A DNA stretch of 64,000 bases. Origin: Mycobacteroides salmoniphilum. GTDB taxonomy: Bacteria; Actinomycetota; Actinomycetes; Mycobacteriales; Mycobacteriaceae. Numbering within the stretch: the stretch's first letter is position 1; each line of letters opens with the position of its first letter. This document shows positions 35,444 through 43,032 of this stretch, piece after piece. The notes beneath the pieces were generated by a model. It saw only the letters and a program-made list of their open reading frames with translations, was not told the DNA's origin and ran no database searches. Location: the NCBI RefSeq assembly GCF_004924335.1, contig NZ_CP024633.1, positions 4,154,001 through 4,218,000 on the forward strand, in the 5' to 3' direction. Made by a program: the position numbers and the translations under genes.

Positions 35444-36487
35444 CTACGCCATTCCGGCGGAGACCGACCGGCCCGCCGACTTCAGGTCGTTGCAGGCCTC
35501 GATGACCCGCTCGGTCATGCTGGCCTCGGCCTTTTTCAGGTAGCTGCGCGGGTCGTAGGTCTTCTTGTTGCCCACCTCGCCGTCGATCTTCAGCACACCG
35601 TCGTAGTTGGCGAACATGTGCCCGGCGATCGGCCGGGTGAAGGCGTACTGGGTGTCGGTGTCGACATTCATCTTCACCACGCCGTAGCGCAGCGAGTCCT
35701 CGATCTCCGATTTCAGCGAGCCCGAACCGCCGTGGAACACGAAGTCGAACGGCTTGGAGCCCTCAGCCAGACCAAGCTTGGCCGAGGCAACGCGCTGCCC
35801 CTCTTCCAGCACCTCCGGCTTGAGCTTGACGTTGCCCGGCTTGTAGACACCGTGCACGTTGCCGAAGGTGGCCGCCAGTAGGTACCGGCCGTTCTCGCCG
35901 ACACCAAGCGCATCGACGGTCTTCTCGAAGTCCTCGGACGAGGTGTAGAGCTTCTCGTTGATCTCGGCTTCGACACCGTCCTCTTCACCTCCGACGACAC
36001 CGATCTCCACCTCGAGGATGATGTGTGCCTTTGCCGTCGCCGCCAGCAGTTCCTGCGCGATCTGGAGGTTCTCACCGATCGGCACCGCCGAGCCGTCCCA
36101 CATGTGCGACTGGAACAGCGGGTTCTGGCCCGCGGCCACACGCTCCTGCGAGATGGCGATCAGCGGACGCACAAAGCTGTCCAGCTTGTCCTTGGGGCAG
36201 TGGTCGGTGTGCAGCGCGACGGTGATGCCGTACTTGGCGGCGACGACGTGCGCGAACTCGGCGAGCGCGACCGCGCCGATCACCATGTCCTTGATGCCCA
36301 GACCCGAACCGAATTCCGCACCACCGGTGGAGAATTGGATAATGCCGTCGCTACCCGCGTCAGCGAAACCCTTGATCGCGGCGTTAATCGATTCCGACGA
36401 GGTGCAGTTGATGGCCGGGAAGGCAAAGGAATGCTCCTTGGCCCGGTCCAGCATTTCGGCGTAGACCTCGGGCGTGGCGATGGGCAC
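35444..36487 (-). CDS. fba: Class II fructose-bisphosphate aldolase
   Basis: The start is taken as GTG at 36487 because GGAGG lies eight bases upstream and the product then begins MPIATPEVYAEML like the mycobacterial enzyme; an ATG five codons upstream overlaps that RBS. The product has 347 residues. Zinc ligands and active-site signatures are present: VALHTDHCPKDKLDS, LFQSHMWDGSAVPI, ILEVEIGVVGGEEDGV, ATFGNVHGVYKPGNV, FDFVFHGGSGS and VVKMNVDTDTQYA. It interconverts fructose 1,6-bisphosphate with the two triose phosphates in glycolysis and gluconeogenesis. A strong hairpin ends the transcript. Confidence 0.97.
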   Translation of the reverse strand: MPIATPEVYAEMLDRAKEHSFAFPAINCTSSESINAAIKGFADAGSDGIIQFSTGGAEFGSGLGIKDMVIGAVALAEFAHVVAAKYGITVALHTDHCPKDKLDSFVRPLIAISQERVAAGQNPLFQSHMWDGSAVPIGENLQIAQELLAATAKAHIILEVEIGVVGGEEDGVEAEINEKLYTSSEDFEKTVDALGVGENGRYLLAATFGNVHGVYKPGNVKLKPEVLEEGQRVASAKLGLAEGSKPFDFVFHGGSGSLKSEIEDSLRYGVVKMNVDTDTQYAFTRPIAGHMFANYDGVLKIDGEVGNKKTYDPRSYLKKAEASMTERVIEACNDLKSAGRSVSAGMA

Positions 36488-36576
36488 TTCGATGACCTCC
36501 ATGTCAGCTCTGCGGATTCGCCCCTCACCATAAGGCAGCCAGGTTGCCGACAGATATCGACGGTACTGTTGGCGCC

Positions 36577-37281
36577 GTGAACTTGCTGGCAGCACCGGAA
36601 TCCGTCACCACTTTGGCACTCATGCCGGATTTCCTGGATCCGATCAAACTGCTCGGTCACTTCGGAACCTTGGCGCTGCTGGGGTTGCTGGTGGTGATCT
36701 TCGTGGAATCGGGCGTGCTGTTCCCGGTGCTGCCCGGCGATTCGTTGTTGTTCGTGGCCGGGATGCTGGCCGCCGGCACCGCTGCCGCAGCCGCCGACGG
36801 CGCTTCGCAGGCCAGTTTTCAGCTGTGGCAGCTGCTGGTCTTCATCCCCATCGCGGCCATCCTGGGCGGCCAGGTCGGCTATTGGATCGGTCGGGGCATC
36901 GGCACGTCGATGTTCAAGCCGGAGGCCCGCTTCCTGAAGCAGAGATACCTCGACGAGGCGCATGCCTTCTTCGAGAGGCGCGGACCGTTCGCCATCGTGA
37001 TCGCCCGGTTCGTGCCGATCGTGCGGACCCTGGCTCCGATCACCGCGGGTGCGGCGAAGATGAGCTACCCGATCTTCGCGCTGTACAACATCCTGGGCGC
37101 CGTGGTGTGGGGTGTCGGTCTCACGTTGCTCGGCTACTGGCTGGGCCAGTTCGAGATCATTCAGAAGCTGCTCGAACCGATTTTCATCCTGATTGTGCTG
37201 GCCTCGGTGGCCCCGATGTTCTTCGAATGGATGCGGCGCCGCAAGGCGGCGAAGAGCCCGGAGGCAGCACCCGAGGCCTAG
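36577..37281 (+). CDS. DedA-family membrane protein (Rv0364-like)
   Basis: A 234-residue protein from GTG at 36577. It carries the DedA pattern: LVVIFVESGVLFPVLPGDSLLFVAGMLA, then GGQVGYWIGRGIG, the amphipathic RAHAFFERRGPFAIVIARFVPIVRTL-type segment (here EAHAFFERRGPF, VIARFVPIVRTLAPITAGAAKM) and two last spans. The FVPIVRT-APITAG arginine motif is diagnostic. DedA proteins are thought to move or flip lipid carriers such as undecaprenyl phosphate or phospholipids. It is divergent from fba with 89 bp between starts, as Rv0363c-Rv0364 in M. tuberculosis. Confidence 0.92.
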   Translation: MNLLAAPESVTTLALMPDFLDPIKLLGHFGTLALLGLLVVIFVESGVLFPVLPGDSLLFVAGMLAAGTAAAAADGASQASFQLWQLLVFIPIAAILGGQVGYWIGRGIGTSMFKPEARFLKQRYLDEAHAFFERRGPFAIVIARFVPIVRTLAPITAGAAKMSYPIFALYNILGAVVWGVGLTLLGYWLGQFEIIQKLLEPIFILIVLASVAPMFFEWMRRRKAAKSPEAAPEA

Positions 37282-37383
37282 TAAGCAGTCGAAATCACTC
37301 GCCGGCAAGACCCACGGCTATCCGCCAACTACGGGGAAAGACGGCCAAGTGCGCGCCATAGCAAACTACGCTAATGTCGCGCC

Positions 37384-37848
37384 GTGGGGAAGATCAGCAG
37401 TTGTCTGACAGCGTTGACGGCGATCGCGCTAACGGGTTGGAGCTTTACGGCGTCCGCCGGCGCGGAGCCCGCACCGGCGGATCTCGCAGGTGCGTCAGAG
37501 GCCGTACAGACATACATAAGCGCAACGAACAACGTCGACGTGCCCCTGATGCGTGCCACGGTGTGCGGTCGCCTCGCCGCCACCACCTCCGTCGGCACCG
37601 ACGAACAGATCCGTCAGGTCATGCAGTCTCAACGCGACCTCATCGGGCTAGCACACATAGAGGTCTTGCATCCAGTGGAGCTGGGATCACCGCCCGGCCA
37701 GGTCGATCTGCTGGCCCAGTTGACTTCCGAGCACCACCCGCAGGATCCGGGCGGCAACGGGATCAACCTCGTGTATCACACCGAGAAGGTCAATGGCGCG
37801 TGGAAGGTATGCCATGCCCGCAACGAGGGACACCTCGACGAACCCTGA
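37384..37848 (+). CDS. Small exported protein, NTF2-like
   Basis: A 154-residue protein starting at GTG with a signal peptide (residues 1-28, SCLTALTAIALTGWSFTASAGA, cleavage likely after ASA-GA). The mature part has EAVQTYISATNNVDVPLMRATVCGRLAATTS, the pattern of small mycobacterial NTF2-like secreted proteins, and ends KVNGAWKVCHARNEG; the two Cys could pair. The function is unknown. It stands alone between dedA and a convergent thioesterase gene. Confidence 0.7.
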   Translation: MGKISSCLTALTAIALTGWSFTASAGAEPAPADLAGASEAVQTYISATNNVDVPLMRATVCGRLAATTSVGTDEQIRQVMQSQRDLIGLAHIEVLHPVELGSPPGQVDLLAQLTSEHHPQDPGGNGINLVYHTEKVNGAWKVCHARNEGHLDEP

Positions 37849-37895
37849 TAAAGCCCGGCCCACATCGAAGCGGCGGCGACCCTCAATGTTCTCAG

Positions 37896-38327
37896 CTAGG
37901 CACGCTCCACGGGCGTCGTCTCGAATTCGGCCACCTTGTCCCGGAAGGCATCCGGAAAGGGGGCGGAGTTGCCGTCGATCGCATGCACGTACACCGTCTC
38001 ACCGGTGATGAGATGGTCTACGCCGCGGTGAATTTCAAAGTGACAGGCCATGCTCGCCGTGCCCATCCGGGCGATGCGGACCCCGATATCGACGACATCA
38101 TCGAAACGGGCCGGCCCGTGATAGTCGATGACCGACCTCACCACGTACATGTGCTCAAAGATCCCATCGCCGGTGGCGTTGCGCGCACCGGTCAGCGCCG
38201 CCCAGTACTCGGTGAGCGCGGCATCGAAATACGCCAGATAGTGGGCATTGAAGACCACGCCCTGCATATCGACCTCGGCCCACCGGACCCGCAACGGATG
38301 GAAGAAGCTGAAGTCCTCGCGCGCCAT
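37896..38327 (-). CDS. 4-hydroxybenzoyl-CoA-thioesterase-like acyl-CoA thioesterase
   Basis: The ATG at 38327 gives 143 residues; longer versions run through the neighbour in another frame. It is a hotdog-fold thioesterase: RVRWAEVDMQGVVFNAHYLAYFDAALTEYW carries the Asp-x-x-G-x-V-x-N-x-x-Y-x-x-x-x-x-x signature of the YbgC/4HBT class, followed by SVIDYHGPARFDDVVDIGVRI and LITGETVYVHA. It should hydrolyse a short or medium acyl-CoA. It starts 1 bp after the stop of the GH76-like gene upstream, so the two are co-transcribed. Confidence 0.88.
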   Translation of the reverse strand: MAREDFSFFHPLRVRWAEVDMQGVVFNAHYLAYFDAALTEYWAALTGARNATGDGIFEHMYVVRSVIDYHGPARFDDVVDIGVRIARMGTASMACHFEIHRGVDHLITGETVYVHAIDGNSAPFPDAFRDKVAEFETTPVERA

Positions 38328-38328
38328 C

Positions 38329-39426
38329 TCAGGCGACCACGTGCGCCGCTTCGAACAGCATCCAGCCGGACAGCTGTACCGACAGGTCACGTTCGGGCAC
38401 CTTCGAAGGATTGACCGCACCGGCGATGAACTGCGACGCCGGCGCGTGCGCGGTCGGCAGATCCGCCGTCCGCGTCCAATCCGCACCGAATAACGGAAGG
38501 TCCTCCACGCTCAGTCGATTGGCCCAGGCCGCCTCCGCAGAGGTCAGCAGGATGTCGCGGGCGGTAGCGCGTGCATCGGTGTCCTGCGGGGAGTTCTCCG
38601 GCAACATCGTGGCCACCAGCGCCAGGTAGCGGGCGAGAATGCCGTTGAACAATCCCCCGTCTCCACCACCGCTGCCCCGGATGACGCCCTCCTCGGTCAT
38701 CCGATCCCTCACCGCGTGGACGAGACGATGTACACGCTCGGCGTGCCGGGATTCGCCGGTCCGCACCGCGAGCTCGGTCTCCAGCCCCAGGACCACGCCC
38801 TGGCAGTAGGTGTACGTAGCCCGTTCCAGGGTGCCGTCCTCCTGTATGCCGTCGATCACCAGATGCGATTCGGGGTCGACGAGAGTCTGGTCGATCCAGT
38901 CCGACATCACCTCGGCACGCCACACTCTTCCCGTGCGCGCCAACACGATTGCCGCCGGGCCGTTGGCAGGGGTGTTGAAGAACCTGTCCTGCTTACGCCA
39001 CGGTATGCCGCCTCCGTACTGCGGCATCCATGCGTCGAGGAACTGCTGACGCAGTCGATTCAGCGCGCGGGGACGCTCCACGCCCAACAGCTCGGAGGCT
39101 CGTTGCATTGCCAGCGCCAACCAGGCCATATCGTCGTAGTACTGGTTGGTCCACATAAAGACGTTGCGGAAGCGGTGTGCGCGTTGCATATCCGCGATGT
39201 ACTTGAGCCGGTCGGGGCGCGGGTCGCGCAGCTGCGCATCGATCAGGCAGTCCTGCAGATGCGCCTGCCACCAGTAGTGCCAGTTCTTGAACCAGGTGGC
39301 ACCCGGCGCGGGCGGCCAGGTGACGATGCCCAGGCGCATGCGCGGCAGATGCCACAGCGGCGAGAAGTGTCTGGCGGTGATTGCGGCTTCGGCGCTACTG
39401 GCGCGGTTGGCCCACAGCACATCCAT
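38329..39426 (-). CDS. Glycoside hydrolase family 76-like protein (Rv0365c-like)
   Basis: The ATG at 39426 (MDVLWANRASSAEAAI) gives 365 residues. The fold is an (alpha/alpha) barrel type: a WHYWWQAHLQDCLIDAQLR segment, the catalytic-looking Asp pair in FMWTNQYYDDMAWLALAMQRA, then GGGIPWRKQDRFFNTPANGPAAIVLAR and ATYTYCQGVVLGLETELAVRTG. These are the landmarks of GH76 alpha-1,6-mannanases. There is no signal peptide, so action inside the cell, or export by another route, has to be assumed. Mannan or lipomannan processing is plausible but unproven. The gene is co-transcribed with the thioesterase. Confidence 0.8.
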   Translation of the reverse strand: MDVLWANRASSAEAAITARHFSPLWHLPRMRLGIVTWPPAPGATWFKNWHYWWQAHLQDCLIDAQLRDPRPDRLKYIADMQRAHRFRNVFMWTNQYYDDMAWLALAMQRASELLGVERPRALNRLRQQFLDAWMPQYGGGIPWRKQDRFFNTPANGPAAIVLARTGRVWRAEVMSDWIDQTLVDPESHLVIDGIQEDGTLERATYTYCQGVVLGLETELAVRTGESRHAERVHRLVHAVRDRMTEEGVIRGSGGGDGGLFNGILARYLALVATMLPENSPQDTDARATARDILLTSAEAAWANRLSVEDLPLFGADWTRTADLPTAHAPASQFIAGAVNPSKVPERDLSVQLSGWMLFEAAHVVA

Positions 39427-39458
39427 GCACTCGATACTAGGGGTGCCCCATCTAGGGA

Positions 39459-40142
39459 TCACCACGCCTTGGTCAAGTCGGCGTGCTGGCGGACCCACGC
39501 GTGCATCGCGATACCCGCGGCAACTCCGGCGTTGATGCTGCGAGTGGATCCGAACTGGGCAATCGAAACCGTCATCACCGCACCGCCTTTCGACACATCG
39601 GTGACGCCCGGCCCCTCCTGACCGAACACCATCAAGCAGTCCGCGGGCAATACCGCGGTCTCCAGAGGTACCGATCCGGGGACGTTGTCCACGGCCACCA
39701 CCGTCAGGCCGGTCAGCTTCGCGTACTCCAGAAGCTCCTCGGTGCTGTCATGGTGCATCAGATGCTGGTAGCGATCGGTGACCATGGCACCACGCCGATT
39801 CCAACGGCGCCGGCCCACGATATGCACGGTGCGCACCGCGAAGGCGTTGGCCGTGCGCACCACCGTTCCGATATTGGCGTCGTTGTCAAAGTTCTCGATG
39901 GCTATATGCAGCCGGTGCCGCCGCGTATCGATATCCGCGACGATCGCCTCACGTCGCCAATACCGGTAGGCGTCAACCACGTTGCGGGCGTCGCCATCAC
40001 GCAGCAGCTCCGGGTCATAGCGCGCGTCCGTCGGCAGCGGCTGCCCCCGTTCGGCCGCCCACGGCCCCACTCCGTTGCCGGTGGCGCCCCATAGGGATGG
40101 TTCAGCGGGGGCGTCCTTCTGATCCTTCGAGTCCTCACTCAC
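39459..40142 (-). CDS. SpoU/TrmH-family RNA 2'-O-methyltransferase (Rv0380c-like)
   Basis: A 227-residue protein from GTG, overlapping the upstream lipoprotein gene by 8 bp. SpoU-family motifs are present: HIAIENFDNDANIGTVVRTANAF (motif 1, with N and R for catalysis), ADCLMVFGQEGPGV (motif 2) and VSIAQFGSTRSINAGVAAGIAMH (motif 3), forming the trefoil-knot S-adenosylmethionine site. It methylates a ribose 2'-OH in tRNA or rRNA; the exact target is not evident. Motif 3 has the usual Ser-x-N-x-x-x-A order. Confidence 0.92.
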   Translation of the reverse strand: MSEDSKDQKDAPAEPSLWGATGNGVGPWAAERGQPLPTDARYDPELLRDGDARNVVDAYRYWRREAIVADIDTRRHRLHIAIENFDNDANIGTVVRTANAFAVRTVHIVGRRRWNRRGAMVTDRYQHLMHHDSTEELLEYAKLTGLTVVAVDNVPGSVPLETAVLPADCLMVFGQEGPGVTDVSKGGAVMTVSIAQFGSTRSINAGVAAGIAMHAWVRQHADLTKAW

Positions 40143-41037
40143 GGGTCATCCAGACCGCGGCGTGGGTGCCGATCACCGAGAGCGTCCCGGCGAGCACCGC
40201 GGCGTTGATCTCCCCCTGGAGGCACAACGACGGCTGCAACTGCACGGCGTCGAGGGCAGCGTCCGGAAGCACCAACACCGACGCCCCGTAGATCGCACAG
40301 CTGCGCGTCAGCCCCTCCCCGGGCAGCGTCGGCGCCACCGTCACCATGAGTGGACCACCGCGCTCGGCCGACTCGTCGCGGTAGCGTGGCGCCACCCCCG
40401 AGATGTTCAGGCCCAGCAATGCGAATCCGTTGCCGGTGAAGGCATTCGGATCCCCCAGATCTACCTGGCTGATCTGCTGCCCGCTTGCCCGCCAGGCCTC
40501 CATGCTCTTGGTGACGATCACCAGACCGGAGTCGTTCTGTGGGGTGGGCAGCAGCCCCATCGGGTAGGCCACCGGATAGGCCACCGTGGTTCCCGCGATG
40601 CGATCCTTCGCCGAATACGCGTACACGCCGCGTACCGCGCTCTGGTTCTGCATCGGCCCCAGGCACACCGTGCCGGTCAGCCGATCGGGAGTCGGGGCCG
40701 TCAGCGGATGCACGGACAAGTCGGCCATGTCACGACAGCCGTTCAACGCCGGCACTTCCTGTGGATGCGCCAGCGACCCGTACAACCCGAAACGTAGATC
40801 CTGGGCGGCGGCAGGCTTCTCCCCCGGTGTGGCGGCGGCCCCCGTGATGTCGACCAGCACATACCCGTTCTGGAATCGCAGGTTGGCGACGCTGAGATTC
40901 CAACCCAACAGACTCTGTGTTTCACCGACTTTGGCGGTCTGGGCGCCGTACACCAGCTGTTTGTCAGGGTCTTTCGAGCAGCCCGTCAAGATCAGGGCCC
41001 CGGCGACCAACGCGACGAGGGCCCGACGGAGGGTCAC
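40135..41037 (-). CDS. Lipoprotein of unknown function (Rv0381c-like position)
   Basis: A 300-residue exported protein with a signal ending in lipobox LTGC (Cys20). The mature part has two related-looking halves rich in beta strands: LLGWNLSVANLRFQNGYVLVDITGAA early and DPNAFTGNGFALLGLNISGVAPRYRDE late, each followed by a Cys-containing segment (LNGCRDMADLSVHPL and LTRSCAIYGASVLVLP). I do not recognise the family. It overlaps pyrE by 4 bp and the methyltransferase by 8 bp, so the run SDR-pyrE-lipoprotein-methyltransferase is one operon. Confidence 0.72.
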   Translation of the reverse strand: MTLRRALVALVAGALILTGCSKDPDKQLVYGAQTAKVGETQSLLGWNLSVANLRFQNGYVLVDITGAAATPGEKPAAAQDLRFGLYGSLAHPQEVPALNGCRDMADLSVHPLTAPTPDRLTGTVCLGPMQNQSAVRGVYAYSAKDRIAGTTVAYPVAYPMGLLPTPQNDSGLVIVTKSMEAWRASGQQISQVDLGDPNAFTGNGFALLGLNISGVAPRYRDESAERGGPLMVTVAPTLPGEGLTRSCAIYGASVLVLPDAALDAVQLQPSLCLQGEINAAVLAGTLSVIGTHAAVWMTRE

Positions 41038-41606
41038 GATCCGGCCAGGCCGAGATCCGCCAGTCCCAACACATACCGATAGGGAACACCTTCTGCGCGG
41101 ATGGCCTCGGCGGCACCGGTGTCACGGTCGACAACGGTGGCCACCCCGATCACCTCGCCACCGGCTTCACGGACCGCATGCACGGCCGTGAGCGCGGACC
41201 CGCCGGTGGTGCTGGTGTCTTCGACCACCAGGACCTGTTGCCCCGAGACCTCGAAACCTTCGATAAGCCGGTGCATGCCATGGGCTTTCACCGACTTGCG
41301 CACCACGAACGCGTCGATGGGCCGTCCGGGAGCGTGCATGACCGCCGTCGCGACGGGATCTGCGCCGAGAGTCAGTCCACCCACACCGGCATAGCCCCAG
41401 TCGCTGGTCAGCTCGCGTACCAGTCGCCCGATCAACGCACCGGCACGGTGATGCAGTGTGGCCCGTCGCAGGTCGACGTAGTAATCAGCTTCCTTGCCCG
41501 ACGACAACGTGACCTTGCCATGCACCACCGCGATATCGCGGACCAAGGCCGCCAACTCGTCGCGCTCGGCCGGGTTCAGATCCGGTCCTAAATCAAGTTC
41601 TGCCAC
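41034..41606 (-). CDS. pyrE: Orotate phosphoribosyltransferase
   Basis: A 190-residue enzyme from GTG at 41606. The PRPP-binding motif is VLVVEDTSTTGGSAL, and the N-terminal FLSSGK-type signature appears as VTLSSGKEADYYVDLRRATL. GLTLGADPVATAVMH and FVVRKSVKAHGMHRLIEG are the flexible-loop regions of PyrE. It joins orotate to PRPP, making OMP in pyrimidine synthesis. It overlaps the SDR gene by 14 bp. From memory it corresponds to Rv0382c (umpA). Confidence 0.95.
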   Translation of the reverse strand: MAELDLGPDLNPAERDELAALVRDIAVVHGKVTLSSGKEADYYVDLRRATLHHRAGALIGRLVRELTSDWGYAGVGGLTLGADPVATAVMHAPGRPIDAFVVRKSVKAHGMHRLIEGFEVSGQQVLVVEDTSTTGGSALTAVHAVREAGGEVIGVATVVDRDTGAAEAIRAEGVPYRYVLGLADLGLAGS

Positions 41607-42441
41607 GACCCCGTCCTACCACGCTGTTGAATTTCCGCACCAAACCTCTTGGTATTACCCGCGTTACCGAGGTGATCGCCTTGTATTGCACCCCGGGAAC
41701 GCTGAGCACCTTACCCGCGGCGATGTCCTGCAGGCACGCGTTGACCACATCGTCGACCTGGAGCCACATGAATTCCGGGATGGTGCCCATCTCGATTCCG
41801 GCCCGTTCGTGAAACTCGGTATGGATGAATCCGGGGCACAGCACGTGCATACCAATGCCGGTGCCCAATAACCCATTTGCCAATCCTTCGGTGAAGGAGA
41901 CCACCCAGGCCTTGGATGCCGAGTACGTCGAGCCGCGTCCGGACACCAGGCCCGCCACGCTCGCCACGTTGATGACCGTGCCAGAGCCGGCCTCGACCAT
42001 CGAGGGCAGGGCCGCGCGGGTGAGCTCCATGACCGCGGTGACATTGACGTCGAGCTGCGCGTGCAACAGCTCGGGCGCTGCCGTCCAGAACTCGCCGGCG
42101 GTGGCGAAACCGGCATTGTTGACCAACACGGATACCCCGGCCGCGACGTGCTCGGCGACCTTCGCGCGGTCGGCGGCATCGGCCAAATCGGCAGGCAGCG
42201 CCTCGGCGTGGACGCCATACCGGCAGGTGAGCTCGTCGGCGAGTGCGCTCAGGCGCTGTTCGTCACGGGCGACCAGCACCACGTCGTATCCGAGGGAGGC
42301 GTACTTGCGGGCGAAACCGCCCCCCAGGCCCGAGGTGGGGCCGGTGACCAGCGCCACGGGGCGTACGGAATTCGCGGCAGGGTCGCTTGCGTAAAGACCG
42401 TCAGGCGCGGATGAACCGCTTGCGTGAAGACCATCGGTCAT
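41593..42441 (-). CDS. Short-chain dehydrogenase/reductase
   Basis: A 282-residue SDR. The cofactor motif is TGPTSGLGGGFA (T-G-x-x-x-G-x-G), the catalytic set is Ser in INVASVAG, Tyr and Lys in YSASK (S-Y-K triad), with VNNAG before it. Asp and Arg after the second strand (VLVARDEQR) favour NADPH. The start ATG at 42441 adds a 24-residue tail that contains a short tandem repeat (DGLHASGSSAP then DGLYASDPA), unusual for the family. It is the first gene of the pyrE operon and is divergent from mmpS-mmpL. The substrate is unknown. Confidence 0.9.
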   Translation of the reverse strand: MTDGLHASGSSAPDGLYASDPAANSVRPVALVTGPTSGLGGGFARKYASLGYDVVLVARDEQRLSALADELTCRYGVHAEALPADLADAADRAKVAEHVAAGVSVLVNNAGFATAGEFWTAAPELLHAQLDVNVTAVMELTRAALPSMVEAGSGTVINVASVAGLVSGRGSTYSASKAWVVSFTEGLANGLLGTGIGMHVLCPGFIHTEFHERAGIEMGTIPEFMWLQVDDVVNACLQDIAAGKVLSVPGVQYKAITSVTRVIPRGLVRKFNSVVGRGRGRT

Positions 42442-42492
42442 GGTTGGTCAGCGTACCGGCTGGCCGCATACCTCTCACCGACCGTATAACCG

Positions 42493-42548
42493 GTACTAAA
42501 AGTTACTAGTACAAATTGTCCGGAATCTGCCGCTTGCGCGAACAAGCG
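42493..42548. promoter_or_regulatory. Two dyads in the SDR/mmpS divergent interval
   Basis: GTACTA-N8-TAGTAC (42493-42512) and CGCTTG-N6-CAAGCG (42531-42548) are perfect 6-bp-arm dyads. The second ends 16 bp before the mmpS ATG. The first lies in an AT-richer stretch and could be a TetR- or MarR-type operator. No regulator gene is adjacent. Confidence 0.35.
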
Positions 42549-42564
42549 TTGCTAGCATCGCAAA

Positions 42565-43032
42565 ATGTTTGACCGGCTAGTGGTGCGGCTCATCGCGCGT
42601 CAGCGCTGGATTTACCCGGTACTCATCGCATTGTGGATCGCCGCGGGCACCTACATAACCACCGCCCCGAAGGTTGCACTGCCTACCCCAGAGGTCACCC
42701 CGACCGCGCAGGCCATCAGCGCCATGTCGCTCAGCCAGCCGAAGACGGTGAGCTACGAGGTGTCCAGTAATGGCCAACCCGTCACGGTGTCCTACCTCGA
42801 CGAGAAGGGCCAGTCCAAGCTCTTCAACGGCCCCGCACCCTGGCGCACCAGCTTGACCACCAGCGACCTGGGATTCGCGGCGGGCGTGACCGCGATATCG
42901 ACCGACACCGTCACCTGTCGCATCACCGTCGACGGCACGGTGGCCGACGAGAAGACCGACGCCGGCCGCACCCCCTCGGTGAGCTGCAATCTCGTCGCAT
43001 TTCAGAAACTCGAACCACAAGGCGGCCACTGA
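42565..43032 (+). CDS. MmpS-family accessory protein
   Basis: A 155-residue protein with one N-terminal transmembrane helix (residues about 14-30, WIYPVLIALWIAAGTYI) and an external beta-sandwich domain: TVSYEVSSNGQPVTVSYLDEKGQ, APWRTSLTTSD and TCRITVDGTVADEKTD. This is the MmpS layout; MmpS proteins act as periplasmic partners for MmpL lipid or siderophore exporters. The TGATG junction with mmpL (stop and start share the A) shows translational coupling. Confidence 0.92.
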   Translation: MFDRLVVRLIARQRWIYPVLIALWIAAGTYITTAPKVALPTPEVTPTAQAISAMSLSQPKTVSYEVSSNGQPVTVSYLDEKGQSKLFNGPAPWRTSLTTSDLGFAAGVTAISTDTVTCRITVDGTVADEKTDAGRTPSVSCNLVAFQKLEPQGGH

